Shown here piece after piece: positions 33,586 through 45,767 of a stretch of DNA of 64,000 bases. The stretch spans positions 50,477,727 to 50,541,726 of the forward strand of contig NC_089781.1 of NCBI RefSeq assembly GCF_040412425.1, written 5' to 3'. Position 1 is the stretch's first letter. Every line of letters starts with the position of its first letter. Origin of the DNA: Macrobrachium rosenbergii (taxonomy: Eukaryota > Arthropoda > Malacostraca > Decapoda > Palaemonidae). Under the pieces are notes generated by a model, which worked only from the letters and a program-made list of their open reading frames with translations, ran no database searches and was not told the DNA's origin. Both the position numbers and the translations under genes were made by a program.

Positions 33586-33870
33586 AACCTTAGTTTAACC
33601 AGATCACTGAGGTCCCTAAAGTCATTAACAGCCCGCTGCACCTAGGGACTGGTCCGAAGGATTGGGATTTATTTGAGGACCGCCCAGAACCAACGGGTTA
33701 CCGCAGCTGAACAAACCTATGGGAACCCCTCGTGGTGCCGGAACCACATTGTAACGAGAACGCCAATCCCCATCACTGCAGAGGCTCCTCTACGTCTTCA
33801 TTGGCCGGTCGGAGAATCGAACGCGGGACAAAGCAACCACCTTCATGCCACAGCTGAACGATAACCCATT
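33586..33870 (-). repeat. SINE-like repeat, longer copy
   Basis: Same family as 30004 and 52184. It starts ACCTTAGTTTAACCAGATCACTGAGG and continues through CCGAAGGATTGGGATTTATTT, GAACCACATTGTAACGAGAA and TTCATTGGCCGGTCGG. On the minus strand the right end holds a B-box-like GCGTTCGATTCTCC, which suggests a tRNA-derived head on that side. Confidence 0.7.
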
Positions 33871-34160
33871 CTTCCAATGAGGAACTTTTCCACCACTAAC
33901 TAAGCCCTTGGGGACCCTTCCGCATGCTGGAGCGGAACAGCAAGGCGTTCGGCTGGCACTCCCAGGCAAGAACGACTGGGTTTCCAAGAACCGGTAAAGG
34001 CCTCTTCCTGTCGGGATGGGATGATGCACCCCTTCTCAACCGCACTCCAGCAGCCCTCAGGCTATGAAATCTTGGAAGGGTGCAACCAGCAGCCTCACAG
34101 GGAGGCCCCTCCGTTATCTTCAGGAGCCGCGGACCCCTTCAGCGTCCCAGCAATAAGGGA
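33871..34160. other. GC-rich unassigned stretch
   Basis: No gene or partner found. It ends in AATAAGGGA at 34152-34160, a polypurine tract-like sequence before the LTR that follows. Confidence 0.4.
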
Positions 34161-34580
34161 TTAGTCAGGCGTCCCTCGTTTTTGGGGAGTATTTGGGAAG
34201 TATCGGCGCCAGGATAAACTAACGCCATTGATTAGTCTGTAGCTTTTTTCTTTGGTGACTTCCCATTTTGTTAAGCTCAATTGATTCTAAAATGCCAGGT
34301 CACGCATTTTTAATCGTTTTTACTTTATTGTATTTATACGAATGTCACACATTGTATATCACATGTTTCTTCGGTTGCTGGCATCAAGACTGTATCCATA
34401 CAAGTTGTATGTTTTGTATTGTAATTTAAACCTTGTTCCGGCCATATTATTGTTTATTGTTTCGACCAAATGGTCGACAGTCAATCCATTGTCTCTCAGC
34501 GGCCCGGCGTCAGGGTCTACAAGAACTGGATCTGTAATGTAAGTAACTTTTCCTGCTCGTTTCTTTTTGACAAGTTCAGC
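34161..34580 (+). repeat. LTR-like sequence upstream of Ty3 element D
   Basis: Related to the solo LTRs at 29415-29793 and, inverted, 59012-59448. Shared landmarks are TTGGTGACTTCCCATTTT, CCAGGTCACGCATTT, CACACATTGTATATCACATG and TTTCCTGCTCGTTTCTTTTTGACA. It is unlike the 199-bp LTR at the 3' end of element D, so it is not the partner of that LTR. Confidence 0.72.
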
Positions 34581-34791
34581 ATAGCCTCCGGCTCTGAGGA
34601 CACTTCCATAAGGCCAGTTGATTGACGGCGATGGTGCGGAGGTTAGGCAGAGGTCGCCTATGCTAGGGTGAGGATTTTCAATTCCCCAAGCTGTACTAGT
34701 TGATGCTTCGATTTATTGTGTTTTTACCCTACCTTACCTGGCATATAGGCTGCTACCTACAGTTTTGCTTCATCTTGCAGTTTTGTTCACG

Positions 34792-35540
34792 ATGGCGACG
34801 ACTACTCAGATTAAGATTGATCCTTTTAATTCTTCTCAGATAACCCTGGATCTTTGGCTTAGTTTATTAGAAGCTAATTTTAGTAATCCTGGAATTGAGG
34901 AAGATAAAAAAAAGAAAAATGTTTTGCTAGTGTCGATTGGAACTGATGTTTTTAGTGTACTGGGTAATTTGTGTGCTCCTGATTTACCCCATACAAAGAC
35001 TTGTGATGCTTGTAGCTGTATTGAAATCACATTACATTATGAAACCTTCTTATCATCGTAGCCTAATAGCTTTTCAACAAAGAAAAAAAATAGGAGGGAT
35101 GAGACAGTGAATAGTTTGTATGCTGACCTCAAGGCTTTAGCAAAAGATTGCAATTTGGTAATCATTTCGATTCAAGAGTCAGAGATCAGTTGTTTATGGC
35201 AGTGGACAATGAAGTATATTTTCCCAATTTAGTTGCTTTGAATATTGATCTCCAAGCTATGACCTCTAGTGCAGTTTTAGAAAGAATTTTGAACATGGAA
35301 AAAGCTTTTGTGGGTGAGAGGAACGAATCACAGCCACAGGTTAGTTCAGTGAGAAAAGAAAAGTCATCTTGTAAGCATTGTGGTTTTTCTCATGAGAGTA
35401 TAGACTGTTGGTTTAAAGATCTGACTTGTAACATTTGTAAAAGGAAAGGTCATCTAAAAAGGGTGTGTAGAGAGGCAAACAAAGATTTGTCTCTTCATAG
35501 GCCTAGTAGTGTTAAACCTAGGTATAAGGCTTCCAATAGT
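34792..35540 (+). pseudogene. Ty3 element D gag
   Basis: Start MATTTQIKIDPFN at ATG 34792. Frames 34792-35061 and 35148-35540 are broken by a frameshift at about 35060-35150. The C-terminal half has two zinc knuckles, CKHCGFSHESIDC and CNICKRKGHLKRVC. A 210-bp leader (34581-34791) with no coding signal precedes it. The gag-pol layout is of the K02A2.6-like Ty3 type found widely in invertebrates. Confidence 0.82.
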
Positions 35541-36255
35541 AGGGCTGAAGGTAAGAAGGCTGTAAAAACTATTGATGATTATGAAGACAACAGTGATGAT
35601 AGATTGTTAATGGTTAAAGGAAAGATTTTTGCTCTTAATTCTGATGAATTTTATTTCAGTATTAATCAGAATGTAGTTCCATTTGAGATTGACAGTGGCG
35701 CTGTTGTGTCTACTATAACCAAAGAGTGGGTACATAGGTTAAAACTAAATATGGAACAATGCAATAAAAAGCTAAGAGGTTATGATAATATGAAAATTGA
35801 TGTCTTGGGCAAAGCGTTAGCTCCTGTACTTTATAATAGCACAAAGGTTTTCTCAGGTATTTTATGTTGTTGATTCTTGTAATACAAATTTGTGTGGTAA
35901 AGATTTAATGCAGCAAGTAGGTATTTATCTGGCTGGAATAGATGAAGGTACTAGAGTAATAAAGGTTGCTAATGTGAGTGCAGAAAAGCCGCTAGATAAT
36001 TACTTGGTAGATTCAAGTAAACCTATTGCTGGTGTTTTGGCTAAGATTCATTTAAAGGGTAATGCTACCCCAAAGTTTATGAAAGCATGCACAGTTCCTT
36101 TTTATTACAAGAAAATGATTGAAGATGCCTTAGATAAGCTAGTAGCGGATGAAATGATGGAACCCATATCACATAGTGAATGGGCAGTTCCTATTGTACC
36201 TGTATTGAAAGAAAATAAGGTTGAAATGAGGATTTGTGGAGATTTTAAATTTTGA
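35541..36255 (+). pseudogene. Ty3 element D protease and RT N-terminus
   Basis: VPFEIDSGAVVSTITKEW near 35680 is the retropepsin active site (DSG). After a frameshift near 35870, the frame 35890-36255 reads through the linker into RT fingers: LDKLVADEMMEPISHSEWAVPIVPV, then VEMRICGDFKF. The inverted copy F holds the same region at the right window edge. Confidence 0.8.
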
Positions 36256-36600
36256 ATAAACAAATTCATTGTGACAGGTACCCATTACCAAAGATAGAGG
36301 CAATTGTTATCTGTTGTTGGTAAGGAAAGTTTTTTCCAAAATTGATTTAAAGAATGCTTATCTTCAAATACCTGTTGATGAGAAAAAGTCAAGAGTACTT
36401 TAGTAATTAATACTCATAAAGGATTGTTTAAATATAAGCGTTTTACCTTTTGGCTTGTCCTCATCTCCTGGTATTTTCTAAAGGTTTATTTCTCAACTGT
36501 TGGCAAATGTGGAGGGTGTAGCTGCTTATTTAGATGATATTATTGTAAGTGGTGCTACCAAAAAGGAGCATGATCACCGATTAAGAAAGGTTTTGGAACT
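36256..36600 (+). pseudogene. Ty3 element D reverse transcriptase palm
   Basis: In broken frames one reads SKIDLKNAYLQIPVDE (first catalytic Asp) and AAYLDDIIVSG (36525-36556). Several one-base changes break it between 36250 and 36600. Confidence 0.8.
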
Positions 36601-37330
36601 TTGCAAGCACATAATGTACAAATAAATAAGACTAAGACTGTTTTGGAGGCTGAATCTATTGAATATTTAGGATACCACATCTCAGGTGAAGGAGTCAAGC
36701 CATCTTCAAAGGGACTGAAAGCTATTTTAGATTGCCCATGTCCTACTTCTGTTGAAGAAGTTCAATCTTTTGTAGGTATGATTACTTACTATTGCAAGGT
36801 TGTAAAGAATTTTTCTTCTAAGCTAGCTCCCTTGTATGATTTGTTGAAGAAAAATGTAAAATTTAGATGGACTTCAGTACAGCAGAAGGCGTTTGAAGGC
36901 ATTAAAAGAGATTTTTCCGAGTCCAAAGTGCTGACTAGTTTTGATGGGGATAGTCCTTTAATCATTGAAGTGGATGCGTCTCCTGTAGGTGTGGGGTGTG
37001 TTTTGTTACAAAAGGTTGGTGACCAAGAAAAAACAATTTATTTTGCAAGTAAAAAACTATCTAAAGCAGAAAGGAACTACTCTCAGTTAGATAAAGAAGG
37101 ATTAGCTCTTATTTTTGCTGTGAAACGTTTTAGATATTTTTTGCTTGGCAGGAATTTTGTTGCTAGAACTGATCATAAACCATTACTGGAACTTTTGGAA
37201 GAGGGAAACAGATTCCATGTAATGCTAATTCTAGAATACAAAGATGGGCTTTGTTGTTATCTCAGTATGATTATGAATTAGTTCACAAACCTGGGAAGGA
37301 AAATGTAATTGCTGATGCCTTAAGCTGATT
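36601..37330 (+). pseudogene. Ty3 element D RT thumb and RNase H
   Basis: Open for 226 codons (36601-37281). It contains LEAESIEYLGYHISGEGV, VEEVQSFVGMITYYCKVVKNF, IIEVDASPVGVGCVLLQ (RNase H first Asp), ERNYSQLDKEGLALIFAVKRF and ARTDHKPLLELL. The connector PGKENVIADAL lies past 37281 in another frame. This is the best-preserved part of D. Confidence 0.88.
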
Positions 37331-37385
37331 GCCACTGGATGATTTTCATTCTGGTACACCAGCTGAGTATGTTAAATTGGTTGAA

Positions 37386-38260
37386 TTACTTGATTTTGAT
37401 GACATCTCTTTTCAGGCAGTTAAACATTTCACCAATAAGGATGCTGTATTGTCTCAGTTGAAACATTGTTTGAAGCTGATGGTCAAAGGAACATAATATG
37501 TCACTTCTGGAATATGCCTCTGTAAAAGATGATTTATCTCTCCATAATGATGTAATATTGTTTAGAAATAGGGTTTTGATTCCTGTTGAGTTAAGATGTA
37601 AGGTTTTGAACCATTTGTATTGTGGGCATAATGGTATAAATGCTATGAAAGCTGAGGCAAGGAATTGGGTATGGTGGCCAAAGATAGACCAGGACATAGG
37701 AGAAGTCACAAAGAATTGTAGCATTTGTTTTAAGAATTTTACAAATCCTCGAGCTCCTACATTGCCTTGGCCTATTGTTGGTAAATCATGGTCTCGACTG
37801 CACATAGATTATGCAGGACCGATGGATGGTAAATATTTTTTGATAATAATTGTAGATTCTCATAGTAAATTTTTGGATATTCATTTTTCTAGTTCCACTA
37901 CGTCAGCTGTTACCATTGGTCATTTGTTACCATGGTCATTTGAGGAAGACATTCTGTAATTTTGGTATACCTGATATCATTGTATCAGATAATGCTCCAA
38001 ATTTTGTTTCTCAAGAGATGGAGGAGTTCTTGTGTAAAAATAGTATTTAAGCATGTAATACCAGCTCCTTATCATCCATCCTCCAATGGTCTGGCTGAAA
38101 GGGCGGTGAGAACATTCAAGGAGGGCCTGGGAAAATTTAAGAAGGAGATATTCAGACCAGAATTTGTAGATTTTTGTATAACTATAGGAGGACTGTGAAT
38201 TCTTCCACGGTAAGGCCCCAGCAGAAATAATGTTCGGTAGGAATTTCAAAGGTACTGTTG
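37386..38260 (+). pseudogene. Ty3 element D integrase
   Basis: 37498-37959 contains the zinc-binding module (HLYCGHNGINAMK ... CSICFKNF) and the start of the catalytic core (LHIDYAGPMDGKYFLIIIVDSHSKF). Another frame then gives the second Asp (VSDNAPNFVS-like, about 37985) and the Glu region PYHPSSNGLAERAVRTFKEGL (38065-38120). Two frameshifts break it. Confidence 0.87.
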
Positions 38261-38731
38261 AATCAGTTAAACTGAAAGACAAATCTTTAAGGAAAAAATG
38301 AGGGATGAAATTTTCCAGGAGGAAGGTAAATTGTATAAAGTCAATGATGCTGTGTTTGTTCGTAATTTTGGGAAAGGTTCACCATAGGTGGAAGGAAAGA
38401 TTGTGGAAGTACTTAGGTTGAGAAATTATAAGGTGGAAGTACAGAGTTTTGTAATATTATTTGGACAAGACATGCAGATCAGATTATGCATAGATATATG
38501 GGTGACTTTAACCAATCCAATAAAGAAGTGTTATCCAATAATTCTAAGTCATCTGTAAATTTGAGTGATTCTAGTGCTTTCATTTCAGACACTAATGTAC
38601 CATGTGATAATAGTGGGGCTGAAGAACCCATAGAAGTAACTGTAAATAATGATAGTGAATGTTCAGTACAGCCACCAATGTTAAGGCGATCCCGTCGAAT
38701 AAGTAAACCTCCAGATCGACTTGATTTATAA
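38261..38731 (+). pseudogene. Ty3 element D integrase C-terminus and tail
   Basis: Remnants of the C-terminal integrase domain in several frames, then an open 81-codon tail (38486-38731) rich in Ser and Asn, ending in a basic RRSRRISKPPDRLDL, a common terminus of this Ty3 group. 38732-38861 is AT-rich and ends in the polypurine tract AGGGATAAGGGA. Confidence 0.7.
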
Positions 38732-38861
38732 ATATATACAAATATGCTGTATTTATCATGTTTTGTTTTCATATTTGTAACATATTTTGGAAGAAGTAAT
38801 GATTTATTTAATTGTCTGATGTTTTAAATTGGAATATTATTGCTTTTCTAGGGATAAGGGA

Positions 38862-39060
38862 TGTAGAGTTTTAGATAAAAAAGGTAATCCTTTGTTAATT
38901 CTGATTCTATTCCTGCTGTGAACGTCTTTTGTTTTGAGTTCTCGGTTCCGGGTTGTGTTGTCATGCGGCCGGTGTGCTGGTCCTTGGCAGCAAGTTGTTG
39001 TAACGGATTCACAATAAACCTTGTATCCGTCCCTGTATTTAATTATGCTCTGTCCTAACA
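38862..39060 (+). repeat. 199-bp 3' LTR of Ty3 element D
   Basis: Starts TGTAGAGTTTTAG right after the polypurine tract and ends TCCTAACA. It contains a CACAATAAACC polyadenylation signal (39010). An inverted copy of the same length lies at 60952-61150. No copy is found at the 5' side of D. It abuts the BEL/Pao RNase H at 39061. Confidence 0.9.
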
Positions 39061-39600
39061 CTAGCAAACTGAGAGTAACCCCTAGGAAACAAAAACGGTT
39101 GACCATACCCAAATTAGAGTTATTAGCCTTGTTATCTGGAATTAGGTTAGGTAGAAATTTGAAGCATTTATTAAAAGTCAGTACAGTTGTGATTTGGACC
39201 GACAGTAAGGCCTCCATGGCCTTGGTAAATAGCGAAGAGGAGAACAGGAATGTGTTAATAGCTAATAGAGTAGGAGAGGCTAACTCTCTTTTACAGGATT
39301 GTGGTATGATTCTGAAGCATGTGCCGACGAAAAGTAATCCAGCAGATCTTCTGTCCCGAGGGACCAGTATGAGAGAGCTAACAGACAGCCAGTTGTGGCA
39401 CCGAGGACCTCAGTTTCTTTATGTTGAAGGTCCTGCTGATCCCCACAACTACTAGATGAAGCCTCGCTAAGCCAGGCTAATAAACAAGTTGTTGCCGCCC
39501 TCCGTGAACTACAGGAAGAAGTAGCCGTGATACAACCTGCAGACATCTGGCCTATAATGAGAGTATTGCTGAATTTAGTGTGTGCCCTGACTAAAAATAT
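39061..39600 (+). pseudogene. BEL/Pao RNase H
   Basis: Begins in the middle of the domain at AKLRVTP, directly after the LTR of element D, and reads LTIPKLELLALLSG, then STVVIWTDSKASMALV, then HVPTKSNPADLLSRG, then DSQLWHRGPQFL (open to 39455). These are BEL/Pao-type RNase H blocks, distinct from Ty3. After two stops it continues IQPADIWPIMRVLLNLVCAL to about 39600, where the errantivirus-like element starts. It fits between BEL RT part 2 (30003) and BEL integrase (54770). Confidence 0.85.
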
Positions 39601-39724
39601 TTAGCCTATTCCCTCTCACCCGATACTTTGAAGGATTTAATTTACTTGTGCACTTGAACTCAGTTGAGAGTTTAATTTTTTTTTTAGTTATAATTTGACA
39701 ATTTCTTTTACTTTATGACCCAGT

Positions 39725-41315
39725 GTGCATAGTGAAAAGTCTTATATAGATACAAATGAGATACTCAATTGGAATAAATTTGTTTTAGCCATGCAAAGGG
39801 TTTTTGACGAATTACTGAGCACGGTTAGACATTCACCATACGATTTCAGACCGTCGACACTCAGACGTAGCCGAATTTCAAGACTAAATTCCCACTCAGC
39901 TTTAGTGCAAGGAAATACTAACAATAATAACCCAACTATCCAGAACCAAAATAGTGTTAATCATTCTAATAATACTAACAGTAATAATAATAGTAACAAT
40001 ACTAATAATACTCGCACCTTACATTATCGCACTATGAATCAAGCAGCTGTAATAACAACAGCCACACACTACTGTGGGCCGGTGGATGATTCAAATCCTG
40101 ACAAAAGTCGACTCGAATCTTATACAGTAAATCATTGGCTCGCAGACGCAGATAGTCGCTTAACTTCAGGGGAATAACAGATGAAAGAACTAAAATAAAT
40201 GAAGCCTTGCTTCTCGTCAGCTCAGAACATGGGGACGCTCATAAAACTCTGAATTCCACAAGTTTTAGCAAACTTAATAACTAATGCAGAATTCAAAGAA
40301 ATTTGTTCATCACTCTGGGAACCAGTAAATAAGACTGACAGTTTATATAGCATAACTAGATTCCTTAACCCGCAATATAAAACAATTGCTAATTTGTACA
40401 CAAGCGTGGAAAATGCCATAGATAAAATAACAGAAGACTTAAAGAAAACAAGCATTACCATAGGAGATAAGACAGTTTGGAGATAGTGTCAGTAATTTAG
40501 TTGAGCTAAGACATGTTTTAAATTACTTGTCATTTGGAACAATATACAATGCCCTTGGAAAAGAGGGCTTTCCGAAAAATAAAAATTGATCCAAAGAAAG
40601 ACAGCCTTCAAACATAGAAAACGACGAGAGAAGAAATACAAAAGAAAGAGATAAATCTCTCCAAAGAATTTGTAGGAACAACAGTAGCACAAAATGAAAG
40701 GAAAGGCAGAAATAATAATCCTACTAACATGAATAATAAGTACTATGATAATTCCAGAGAAGAAGGGAATAGACCAACTACCTTCCAAGGAAAATATGCC
40801 CAAAATACTAAAGGAAAATGGAATCCAAATTAGATCAAACAAAAAGTTGTCCTCCCAAACCTTATAAATATGGTCAAAACTCAAACACAAATAATTCAAC
40901 CCAAGTGAACTATTCAGCTCAAGGAGCGAGACCAAAAACAGCCTGTGAAAACTGCGGGAATACAAATCATTTTACAAACGAGTGTAGAAAACCTGGAATC
41001 TGCACCGGTTGTAAGAAAGTAGGACATTTAACAAAGAATTGCTGGTTTAGAACACAAGACGGAAATAAAGAAATAGTTGAATTAAGCAGCAATCGCTCAA
41101 CATTAAATAAGTCTTCCAGTCAAAGACAAATTCTCCCTACACATAAGACCACAAGAAAGTCCCTTCAAGAAGATAATCTAAAAGTAGAAGAATTAGCAAA
41201 AAGGGGAACTGAAAGTTCATCCACCTTATCCTATTTGCAGAGTAAAGAAGTTGTATTTTCCATGGACGAAGAAGAAATAATCAGAAAGGATTTACCTATC
41301 ATTAAAGTTCCATAA
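39725..41315 (+). pseudogene. Element H gag
   Basis: Particle protein of element H. The first frame (39725-40177) includes an Asn-rich stretch of AAT/AAC codons (39920-40015). Frames then change near 40180, 40490 and 40800. The last part (40818-41315) has two zinc knuckles, CENCGNTNHFTNEC and CTGCKKVGHLTKNC (about 40945-41045), then a polar tail. The order Asn-rich, capsid-like, knuckles, protease is consistent with a Ty3 gag. No 5' LTR or primer-binding site is seen upstream. Confidence 0.75.
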
Positions 41316-41510
41316 ATCACAAATTATGCACTGTGCTTATGGATTCAAGGCTATGTAAATTGATAAAACATACGTTAACAAAATACTTAGGCGTTAAAGA
41401 AACGCTAATTCAGGGTCAAAGCAGAATAATAAAAGAAGTAGCGGGTAAAAAGATTAAAATTTTAGGAAATGTGAACTTAGAAATAGATCTTCGTCACATA
41501 TAAATCTGCT
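41316..41510 (+). pseudogene. Element H protease region
   Basis: After the gag stop the frame reads LCTVLMDSRLCKLI, with the active-site-like LMDS (a form of LxDTG in which the last residue is changed), then KIKILGNVNLEI. It is broken before the linker that begins in the duplicated segment. Confidence 0.55.
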
Positions 41511-43331
41511 GAAAGTTTTATAGTTTTAGAAGAGATTTTTTCCCGCACAAGTGTTGTTCTCATTTAATTTAATGAAGAGATGTGGAATCATCCTGGACTG
41601 CAGAGAAGGAAGAATTAACCTGAAACAGGATAATAAAAGGGTCGTATGCGTTACGCTTGAAGAAGAAAAGTTTCACCCGAATCTGATCAATTTGTCTGAG
41701 ACGACTTCGACAAGCGAGAAAGACATACATAAAATAAATTACCATCAAGAGAACAATCAAAATAAAATGGAAAAGAATAGAAAAGAGGAATTCCCACAAT
41801 TACAGAATAGAAACCCAAGAAAATGTGCACATCCAAAAATTATATCCTCCAAAGAAAGAAATGACCCAGAAATTAATGGTGATCACCAAGGTTCTGAATA
41901 TGACGAAAAACAAGGCGCCTGTACTGATAAATATACAGAGATCAATACCGATAGTTATAGCAATGTAATAATAAGTTCTGATAATGAAAGGAAATTACTA
42001 AATGAAGTATTGTTATTAAACAAAATGAATAAAGTAGGTATAAATGATGTAATAGCAGTAACTGAAGAAACTAGTGAAGATGCAGAACATTGTTACTTTG
42101 CAGAGATAGAAGATGAGGAAATATGTTGCGTAAGCACTGCTGATGATAATAAAATACACTTCATACTTAATAGACAAGTAACTTTGCATCCAAAGAGTTT
42201 AACAAAAATACATTTAAAGGGAAAGTAAAGAAATAGAAGTTAAATATGTTCTGTTATTAAATGAAGAATTGCCAGATTTTGTCAGAATGGATGATTCACT
42301 GGTCCACCTGAAGGGTAATACTTGTGAAGTTTATGTCCAAAACTACTCAGATAACAAACTAAAACTATATGCAGGCATTGTCTTTTGCAAATGAATACCT
42401 ATTAACAATCCGTTACTAACACTGGAAGGAAAAGCATTTTTCTCTATAACTGGTCAAAGGTCTGAATTAAGCAAAGAAGTGAATAAAACAGATTTTCCAG
42501 AAAACAAGAATAAATTAATTCAGGTATTAGAAAATTACAGAGATGTAATAGCTATAGAAGGAGATAAATTAGGCAGAACAAATGTCCTACAACATAGAAT
42601 TTTGTTAGATGATGGAGCAAATCCATTCTTTATCCTAATTACAGATTACCCATAAGCCAAAGACCCATAGTTGATAATTTGATAGAAGAAATGAAGAAAG
42701 ATGGGGTAGTCATTCCTTCTAAATCTCCATATAATTCTCCATTGCTACTTGTTCCAAAGAAAGATGGAAATTGGAGACTTGTGATAGATTAAAAGTTAAA
42801 TTCCAACACCATCCCAGATAGAATGCCAATGCCAGTGATTCAAGATATGTTAGCTCAATTAGGAGGTGCAAAAATATTTTCATCTTTAGATTTACTGAGT
42901 GGATAGGTACCTTTAGACGAAGAGTCAAACCATACACAGCCTTCAGCACACATAAAGAACACTTACAATTTGAAGTCATGCCATTTGGACTCACTTCGGC
43001 TCCTTTAACGTTTGTTAGATTAATGTTACAAATACTAGGAGATATAGAAAATGTTGCAGCTTAGATGATGTTATCATTTTTAGTAAAGATTTAGAAAGTC
43101 ACCTTAAAACTTTAGAAATAGTCCTAGAAAGATTAAGAAGAGCAGGACTAAAAATCAAATTAAAGAAAACTTCTTAATAGAAGGTCATATAATTAGTGAA
43201 GATGGACTGCATGGCAAAACAAGATTAAATATTTACAAAATTTACAAATTTGAAAGCATTGAGACGATTCCTAGAATAGTAGGTTACTATAGACCTTTCA
43301 TTAAGGGTTTTGCTACAATAGCCAAACCATT
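41511..43331 (+). pseudogene. Element H pol, duplicated unit 1 (more decayed)
   Basis: First copy of a tandemly repeated piece of pol: linker (open 41551-42228), then RT N-terminal and palm regions in broken frames. Compared with unit 2 it has in-frame stops (for example TAA in the DYRK block near 42791), a deletion at the GYWQVP block (about 42903) and loss of the Tyr of the YLDD box (about 43060). It ends at GCCAAACCATT, and the sequence jumps back to the start of the unit. Confidence 0.85.
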
Positions 43332-45205
43332 GAAGGTTTTATAGTTCTAGAAGACAGATTTTTCCCCGCACAGGTGTTGTTCTCATTTAATTTAATGAAG
43401 AGATGTGGAATCATCCTAGATTGCAGAGAAGGAAGAATTAACCTGAAACAAGATAATAAAAAGAGCGTATGCTTTACGCTTGAAGAAGAAAAGTTTCACC
43501 CAATTCTGATCAATTTGTCTGAGATGACTTCTACAAGCTAGAAAGACATACATAAAATAAATTATCATCAAGAGAACAATCAAAATAAAATGGAAAGGAT
43601 TAAAAAAGAGGAATTCCCACAATTACAGACTAGAACCGGAAGATGTGCACATCCAGAAATTATATCCTCCAAAGAAAGAAATGACCCAGGAATAAATAAG
43701 GGTGATCTCCAAAGTTCTGAACCTGACGAAGAACAAGATGTCTATGATGATAAATATGCAGAGATAAATACAGATAGTTATAGCAATGTAGTAATAAGTT
43801 GTGATAGTGAAGGGGAATTATTAAATGAAGTACTGTTGCTAAATAAAATAAAGTAGATAAAATAAAGTAGATATAAATGATATAATAGCAGTAACTGAAG
43901 AAAGTAGTGTAGAAGCAGAACATTGTTACTTTGCAGAGATAAAAGATGAAGAAATATGTTGTGTAAGCACTGCTGATGATAATAAAGTACAATTCATACT
44001 AAGCAGACAGGTAATTTTGCATCCAAAGTGTTTAACAAAAATACATCTAAGGGGAAAAGAAGAGATAGAAGTCAAAGACGTTCTTTTACTAAATGAAGAC
44101 TTACCAGAATTTGTCAGGGTGGATAATTCTTTAGTCCACATGAAGGGTGATACTTGTGAAGTTTATGTCCAAAACTACTCAGATAACAAACTAATACTAT
44201 ATGCAGGCATTGTCTTTTGCAAAGGAATACCTATTAACAATCCATTACTAACATTGAAAGAAAAAGCATTTTTCTCTGTAACTGGTCAAGGGTCTGAATT
44301 AAGCAAAGAAGTGAATAAAACAGATTTTCCAGAAAACAAAGATAGATTAACTCAGGTTTTAGAAAGATACAGAGATGTAATAGCTATAGAAGGAGATAAA
44401 TTAGGTAGAACAAATGCCCTAAGACATAAAATTGTATTAGATGATGGAACAAAACTATTCTTTATTTCTAATTACAGGTTACCAATAACCCATAGTTGAT
44501 AATTTGATAGAAGAAATGAAGAAAGATGGGGTAGTCATTCCTTCTAAATCTCCATATAATTCTCCATTACTATTTGTTCCAAAGAAAGATGGAAATTGGA
44601 GACTTGTGATAGATTATAGAAAGTTAAATTCCAACAACATCCCAGATAGAATGCCAATGCCAGTAATTCAAGATATGTTAGCTCAATTAGGAGGTGCAAG
44701 GATATTTTCATCTTTAGATTTACTTAGTGGATACTGGCAAGTACCTTTAGACGAAGAGTCAAAACCATACACAGCTTTCAGCACACATAAAGAACACTTG
44801 CAATTTGAAGTCATGCCATTTGGACTCACTTCGGCTCCTTTAACGTTTGTTAGATTAATGCTTCAAATACTAGGGGACATAGAAAATGTTGCAGTTTACT
44901 TAGATGATGTTATCATTTTTAGTAAAGATTTAGAAAGTCACCTCAAAACTTTAGAAATAGTCCTAGAAAGATTAAGAAGAGCAGGATTAAAAATCAAATT
45001 AAAGAAATTTCAGTTCTTAATGAAATCCTTGGAATACTTAGGATATGTAATTAGTGAAGATGGTCTGCGAATGCAAGCAGGCAAGATAAAAAGCAATAGT
45101 TGAATATCCAGCTCCTACAAATTTGAAAGCATTGAGACAATTCCTAGGAATGGTAGGCTACTATAGGCCTTTCATTAAGGGTTTTGCAACAATAGCCAAA
45201 CCATT
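43332..45205 (+). pseudogene. Element H pol, duplicated unit 2 with reverse transcriptase
   Basis: Second copy of the duplicated segment. The linker has two stops and a small local repeat at 43849-43871. 44017-44499 is open, followed at 44504-45103 by a 199-residue RT piece with all main blocks: [78 protein letters not shown] one-base shift near 44497 and another near 45095 break the frame. It is clearly better preserved than unit 1. Confidence 0.9.
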
Positions 45206-45767
45206 AACACAAATAACAAAGAAAGATGTCAAATATGAATGGAATAAAGAACAAGAGACAGCCTTCCAAACACTAAAGAGTAAAATGACCAAGAATCCTG
45301 TATTAGTCTACCCAGATTTCTCCAAAGACTTCTACTTAGCCTGTGAGGCCTCAAGTACCGGACTAGGGTCTGTATTATTACAAGAGGACAAAACAAGAAT
45401 GAGAGCAGTATATTATGCCAGTAGAGTCTTAAATGCAGCAGAGAGAAATTATAGTACAATAGAAAGAGAATGTTTAACATTATACTGGGGTTTAAGGAAA
45501 TTTAGTCACATAATCCCAGGACATAAAGTCAGTGTACTTACTGATCACAAACCAATTTGTGATTTGTTTAAGAAGAGAACTTTTACAAATAACATGAAGT
45601 TCAATAGATGGTTCATTAGTGTGTTAGAATTTGCTCCAGAATTCAGATATATCCCAGGGAAATTTATTACACTAGCAGATGCATTATCCAGATCCCAAGA
45701 AGAAACAAAGAAATGCATTACCACTAATACTTTTTGTTTTAGCTGTCAAGTAGTAGACTTACAGTAG
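45123..45767 (+). pseudogene. Element H RT connection and RNase H
   Basis: Open for 214 codons: MKALRQFLGMVGYYRPFIKGF, then FYLACEASSTGLGSVLLQ (the usual DAS is here EAS, so the first catalytic Asp is replaced by Glu), RNYSTIERECLTLYWGLRKF, LTDHKPICDLF and RYIPGKFITLADALSRS. It follows RT in another frame. Confidence 0.88.

Noticed and set aside
39900..40020. Asn-rich segment as a separate low-complexity host protein
   Set aside because: It continues into gag-like sequence and lies directly upstream of the pol of element H.
41511..45205. Two independent insertions of the same element
   Set aside because: The copies abut without LTR, target duplication or foreign sequence, and flanking gag and RNase H occur once; a tandem duplication is simpler.
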